From an uncultured Oscillospiraceae bacterium (GTDB lineage: Bacteria > Bacillota > Clostridia > Oscillospirales > Oscillospiraceae): a DNA stretch of 17,931 bases. The notes under the pieces were generated by a model, which did no database searches, was not told the origin of the DNA, and worked only from the letters and a program-made list of their open reading frames with translations. The stretch is from contig CAJUPG010000042.1 in NCBI GenBank assembly GCA_910588455.1, positions 1 through 17,931 on the forward strand, read 5' to 3'. Every line of letters begins with the position of its first letter. The stretch's first letter is position 1. Made by a program: the position numbers and the translations under genes. Shown in pieces: positions 15,022 through 17,931 of the stretch.

Positions 15022-15837
15022 GTGGAGTGGTCCAAGCTGAAAAACATCATTATTCTCCTGCTGGCCATCACCAATCTTCTGCTGCTGGGCCTGGTGCTCC
15101 AGGAGGAGCGGGAGGTACGGCTGCTGGAGCGGGAAGCTCTGGAAAACGCGGTGGCCTTTCTCAACCAGCGGGGCATTCAGCTGGAGGCGGACGTTCCCCC
15201 CCGGCGCATGGAGCTGCTTCCCCAGCAGGTGGAGCGGCAGCTGGAGCGGGAGCAGGCCCTGGCGGAAGTTCTCCTGGGCCGTCCGGTCCAGGTGGAGGCT
15301 CTGGGCGGGCAGGTGTACCGCTATACCGGCCCCCGGGGGACGGTGCAGTTTCACAACGACGGGGCCTTCAGCGGCCAGCTTGGGCCAGAGGCCCTGCCCC
15401 GGTCCGGGGCGGAGGTCGGGGAGTGGGCCCGGGATCTGCTGAAAAAGCTGGATTTCGCCGGAGAGGTGCTGGAGCTCCAGGAGGACGTCGCCGTCCTGCG
15501 GCAGCTGTGGGGCCAGGCCCCCCTTCTCAATCACCGGGTGGAGCTGCACTGGGACGATGCGGGGGTGCGCCTGTCAGGCCGCCGGCTGACGGGGGAGCCC
15601 TCCGCCGCCGGCGGGGGAGGTGTGCGCAGCGTCCCCACCGCCCTGATGGATATTTTCACGGGGCTGAACCGGCTGGGGGACGTGTGCAGCCAGATCACCC
15701 GGATTCAGCCCTCCTACGTGAGTATGTCCACCCTCCACGGCTTCATTACCCTCCGCCCCGTGTGGCACATTACCACAGACACCGGCTTTTACCAGCTGGA
15801 CACCGTCTCCGGGCAGCTGTCCCGGGCGATCTCTTAA
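15022..15837 (+). CDS. yycI: YycI-like WalK-associated membrane protein
   Basis: A 271-residue protein with the YycI layout: MEWSKLKN, one membrane helix (about 8-26), then an outer domain that ends in RPVWHITTDTGFYQLD and a GQL motif, typical of the YycI C-terminus. The start is GTG, directly after the yycH TAG, with AAAGGGGGG 7 bases upstream, so coupling to yycH is tight. In relatives it pairs with YycH through the membrane helices to regulate WalK. The middle part (about 30-90) is rich in Glu, Leu and Gln and may be helical. No other family fits better. Confidence 0.85.
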   Translation: MEWSKLKNIIILLLAITNLLLLGLVLQEEREVRLLEREALENAVAFLNQRGIQLEADVPPRRMELLPQQVERQLEREQALAEVLLGRPVQVEALGGQVYRYTGPRGTVQFHNDGAFSGQLGPEALPRSGAEVGEWARDLLKKLDFAGEVLELQEDVAVLRQLWGQAPLLNHRVELHWDDAGVRLSGRRLTGEPSAAGGGGVRSVPTALMDIFTGLNRLGDVCSQITRIQPSYVSMSTLHGFITLRPVWHITTDTGFYQLDTVSGQLSRAIS

Positions 15838-15860
15838 TCACACGCTAGGGAGTTGCAAGG

Positions 15861-16658
15861 ATGCTTGACAAACAAAGTCCCATCGGAATCATTGACTCGG
15901 GCATCGGGGGCTACAGCGTAGCCCGCCGGATGCAGAGGCTGCTGCCCCACGAGGATTTCCTCTACCTGGGGGACGGGGCCAACACCCCCTATGGAAATCA
16001 CTCCGCTCCGGAGATTTTAAGTATGACCCGCCGCCTGCTCCGGTTTATGGAGGTCCGGCGGGTCAAGGCCCTGGTGATTGCCTGCAACACCATCTCCTGC
16101 GTGGCGGAGCAGCTGTCCGGCGCGCTGGAGTGTCCGGTGCTCAATGTGCTCCACTCCGGCGCCCAGGCCGCCGCCCGGCTGGAGCTGGAGCAGGTGGGGG
16201 TAATCTCCACCTGCTTTACCGCCCAGAGCGGCTGCTATGGGGAGCGGATCCGGCGGCTGTCGCCGAACACCCAGGTAATCAGCCGGGGCTGTCCGGATCT
16301 GGCGGAGCTCATTGAGCGGTACATCGACCAGCCCGGCGGCGAAGTGCTCATAGACCGGGCCATTCAGGAGAGCCTGGCCGGTCTGGAGGAGGTCCGCCAC
16401 CTCCTGCTGGCCTGCACCCACTACCCCCTGGCGGAGGACCGCTTCCGCCGGCTGTACCCGGACCGGGTGTGGATCGACCCGGCGGAGGAGCTGGCCGCCT
16501 GCGTCAAACATTTTCTGGCGGAAAACAACCTGCTCAACCCCTCTCCCGGCCTGGGGCACATGGAAATCTGCACCACCGGCAGCGCCCGGGACTACGCCCG
16601 GAAGGCGGAAAAGGCCGGCCTGCGTCAAATCACCTGCGTGCGCCATTTAGCGGTATAG
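15861..16658 (+). CDS. murI: Glutamate racemase
   Basis: A 265-residue cofactor-independent racemase that makes D-glutamate for peptidoglycan. The N-terminal motif IGIIDSGIGG (8-17) has D12 and S13; the two catalytic cysteines are C75 in ACNTIS and C185 in ACTHYPL, followed by H187. GDGANTPYGN (38-46) is a variant of the family motif GDTARVPYGN. Length and motif order are normal. AGGGAG at 15847-15852 lies 8 bases before ATG. It is the last gene of the nudF-wal operon, 23 bases after yycI, which is consistent with a cell-wall role. Aspartate/glutamate racemase paralogues cannot be excluded, but D-Glu synthesis is most likely. Its end overlaps the next gene tail to tail. Confidence 0.92.
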   Translation: MLDKQSPIGIIDSGIGGYSVARRMQRLLPHEDFLYLGDGANTPYGNHSAPEILSMTRRLLRFMEVRRVKALVIACNTISCVAEQLSGALECPVLNVLHSGAQAAARLELEQVGVISTCFTAQSGCYGERIRRLSPNTQVISRGCPDLAELIERYIDQPGGEVLIDRAIQESLAGLEEVRHLLLACTHYPLAEDRFRRLYPDRVWIDPAEELAACVKHFLAENNLLNPSPGLGHMEICTTGSARDYARKAEKAGLRQITCVRHLAV

Positions 16659-17336
16659 CTCCCCGGCCTGGGGCACGATCCCCCGGGCCTGGAGCAGCTG
16701 CTCCACGGTGACGAAGCAGTACCCCTGGGCCTGGAGGGCGTCCACCGCCTGAAGGGCCGCGTCCACGGAGCTGTTGAAGATGTCGTGCATCAAAATGATA
16801 TCCCCGTCCTGGACGTGGGAGAGGATGTGGCCGGCAATCCGGTTCACGTCGTGGTCCTTCCAGTCCTCCGGGTCCACCGACCACAAAATCAGAGGGCCGT
16901 CCGCCCACTGCCGGACCGAGCCGTCAATCTTCCCATAGGGGGGGCGCAGCCAGAACTCCCCCTCCCCGGTGATGGAGGCGAGCAGAGCCCGGGTCTTGCC
17001 CACCTGGAGGTCAAAGTCCGGCCGGGACAGCTTGGTGACCTCCACATGGTCGAAGGTGTGCACCCCGATCTGGTGGCCCTCGTCCCGCATCCGGCGGATG
17101 AGAGCCTCGTTGCCCGCAATGCGGTTTCCTACCACAAAAAAGGTGGCCGGAACCTCCCGCAGGGCCAGACCGTCCAGCAGCCGGGCGGTGGCGTCGGTCC
17201 GGGGACCGTCGTCAAAGGTGAGGGCCACCAGGGGGGCCACCACCTCCGCCGTTCCGTCCGCCGGAAGGGCCGTACCCTCCGGCAGCAGAAACAGCAGAAA
17301 AATTGCCAAAATCAGACTGCACACCTTGCGCTTCAT
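16647..17336 (-). CDS. Secreted polysaccharide deacetylase (NodB domain)
   Basis: A 229-residue protein with an N-terminal signal or anchor (KRK, then a hydrophobic run about 7-18) and a NodB deacetylase domain. All five family motifs are readable: TFDDGP (40-45, with D42 and D43), HTFDH (93-97), RPPYG (131-135), SVDPEDW (153-159) and LMHD (182-185). These supply the metal ligands D43, H93, H97 and the catalytic base and acid. It probably removes acetyl groups from peptidoglycan or another envelope polysaccharide. Start ATG 17336 has GGTGGGG close upstream. It converges on murI and overlaps it by 12 bases; no terminator lies between. No clear promoter is visible in the 40 bases upstream. Confidence 0.93.
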   Translation of the reverse strand: MKRKVCSLILAIFLLFLLPEGTALPADGTAEVVAPLVALTFDDGPRTDATARLLDGLALREVPATFFVVGNRIAGNEALIRRMRDEGHQIGVHTFDHVEVTKLSRPDFDLQVGKTRALLASITGEGEFWLRPPYGKIDGSVRQWADGPLILWSVDPEDWKDHDVNRIAGHILSHVQDGDIILMHDIFNSSVDAALQAVDALQAQGYCFVTVEQLLQARGIVPQAGELYR

Positions 17337-17376
17337 AACCCCACCGCCCTTTTGTCTCTAGTGTGCGCCTCAGAGG

Positions 17377-17412
17377 CAAAAAAATTCCCCTCCGGCAAAA
17401 CCGGAAGGGAAT
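17377..17412 (-). terminator. Rho-independent terminator of the SPFH gene
   Basis: On the minus strand a stem (17412-17401 with 17395-17384, one C-A mismatch) and 5-base loop is followed by a run of seven T. It ends the SPFH transcript just before the deacetylase gene. Confidence 0.85.
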
Positions 17413-17423
17413 GGAATTTTTGC

Positions 17424-17931
17424 TTATTTTTTCGGGTCCTCGGTGTCGAAAACCGTCTTGGCGGCGGCGGCCAGTCCGGCCAGACTTTGAAGCTCGCTGG
17501 GAATGATAATCTTGGTTGCCTTTCCGTCGGCGGCGGCGGTAAATGCCTCCAGGGCCTTGATTTTGATCACGCCCTCGCTGGGGGCGGCGGCGTTGATCAG
17601 CTTGATGGCGTCGGCAGTGGCCTGCTGGACCTTGGTGATGGCCTCCGCCTCTGCCTCGGCGGCCATAATGCGGGCGGCCTTCTCGGCCTCGGCCTGCATG
17701 ATCTTGGCCTGCTTGGCCGCGTCTGCCCGGAGAATGGCGGACTGCTTCTCGCCCTCGGCCACCAGAATCTGGCTTTCCTTCTGGCCCTGGGCCTGGAGGA
17801 CAGACTCCCGGCGCTCCCGCTCGGCCCGCATCTGCTTCTCCATAGCCTCCTGGATGTCCCGGGGCGGCATGATGTTTTTCAGCTCCACCCGGTTGACCTT
17901 GATGCCCCAGGGGTCGGTGGCCTCGTCCAGG
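17424..17931 (-). CDS. SPFH/band-7 (stomatin-like, paraslipin) protein, N-terminus outside window
   Basis: The last 168 residues are visible and open to the window edge. The segment DPWGIKVNRVELKNI is the typical end of an SPFH domain; it is followed by MRAERERRESVLQAQGQKES and a long Ala/Glu-rich helical stretch (about 45-110 of the visible part) that is likely a coiled coil used for oligomer formation. The C-terminus (IIPSELQSLAG) matches membrane-associated slipins and QmcA-type proteins. Such proteins form ring or scaffold structures in the membrane with protease or NfeD partners; none is visible here. A GTG near 17888 is internal to the frame and is not the start. The gene ends at a clear terminator. 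Confidence 0.92.
   Translation of the reverse strand, partial: LDEATDPWGIKVNRVELKNIMPPRDIQEAMEKQMRAERERRESVLQAQGQKESQILVAEGEKQSAILRADAAKQAKIMQAEAEKAARIMAAEAEAEAITKVQQATADAIKLINAAAPSEGVIKIKALEAFTAAADGKATKIIIPSELQSLAGLAAAAKTVFDTEDPKK

Noticed and set aside
13426..15549. Long minus-strand open frame (707 codons) opposite yycH/yycI
   Set aside because: Composition is Leu/Gln/Gly-rich with no motifs and no ribosome site; the plus strand has a well-supported coupled gene pair. It is a shadow of high-GC codon use.
10540..17376. WalR-type direct repeats (TGTWAH-N5-TGTWAH) upstream of the wal operon, murI or the deacetylase gene
   Set aside because: Looked for in the intergenic regions by eye; no paired half-sites were found.
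17367..17377. Short palindrome GCCTCAGAGGC before the deacetylase gene
   Set aside because: One-base centre cannot form a hairpin and no repressor gene is adjacent; too little support for an operator.

Overview
This window looks like chromosomal DNA from a GC-rich Clostridia member, probably Oscillospirales (Flavonifractor/Lawsonibacter-like). This is inferred from high GC, strong GGAGG ribosome sites with many TTG and GTG starts, an EFR1-type flavodoxin-ferredoxin, a BlaI/M56 pair and a WalRK-YycHI operon. No rRNA, tRNA, CRISPR array, insertion sequence or phage gene was seen. The protein calls come from motif reading only.

Layout. 1-2956 (minus) is the first 985 codons of a giant protein that joins an HD phosphohydrolase domain, a long helical (HEAT-like) region and a NadD/CoaD-type nucleotidyltransferase domain; its C-terminus lies outside the window. 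It diverges from an EFR1-type flavodoxin/2[4Fe-4S] protein (3072-3884), and the two promoters share one -35 box. After a bidirectional terminator comes a minus-strand set: a BlaI-type repressor (6075-6434), an M56 BlaR1-type membrane sensor with a duplicated non-PBP sensor domain (3932-6070), and upstream of them a YitT-family membrane protein (6504-7118) with a 180-base leader that holds micro-ORFs and a hairpin. 7406-9376 (plus) encodes an aldo/keto reductase with a ferredoxin tail and a REC-GGDEF diguanylate cyclase. A bidirectional terminator then separates these from ychF (9422-10510, minus).

The right half is one cell-envelope operon on the plus strand, starting at an extended -10 promoter near 10623: nudF, walR, walK, yycH, yycI and murI (10666-16658), with gene overlaps or gaps of 0-33 bases. 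In relatives WalRK senses and controls cell-wall turnover, YycH and YycI modulate WalK in the membrane, and MurI supplies D-glutamate for peptidoglycan. A secreted NodB-type polysaccharide deacetylase converges on murI with a 12-base overlap and fits the same theme. The window ends inside an SPFH/band-7 (stomatin-like) gene.

Most of the window is ordinary core genome. The parts least explained by known families are the HD-solenoid-nucleotidyltransferase protein, the duplicated sensor domain of the M56 protein, and the leader of the YitT gene.
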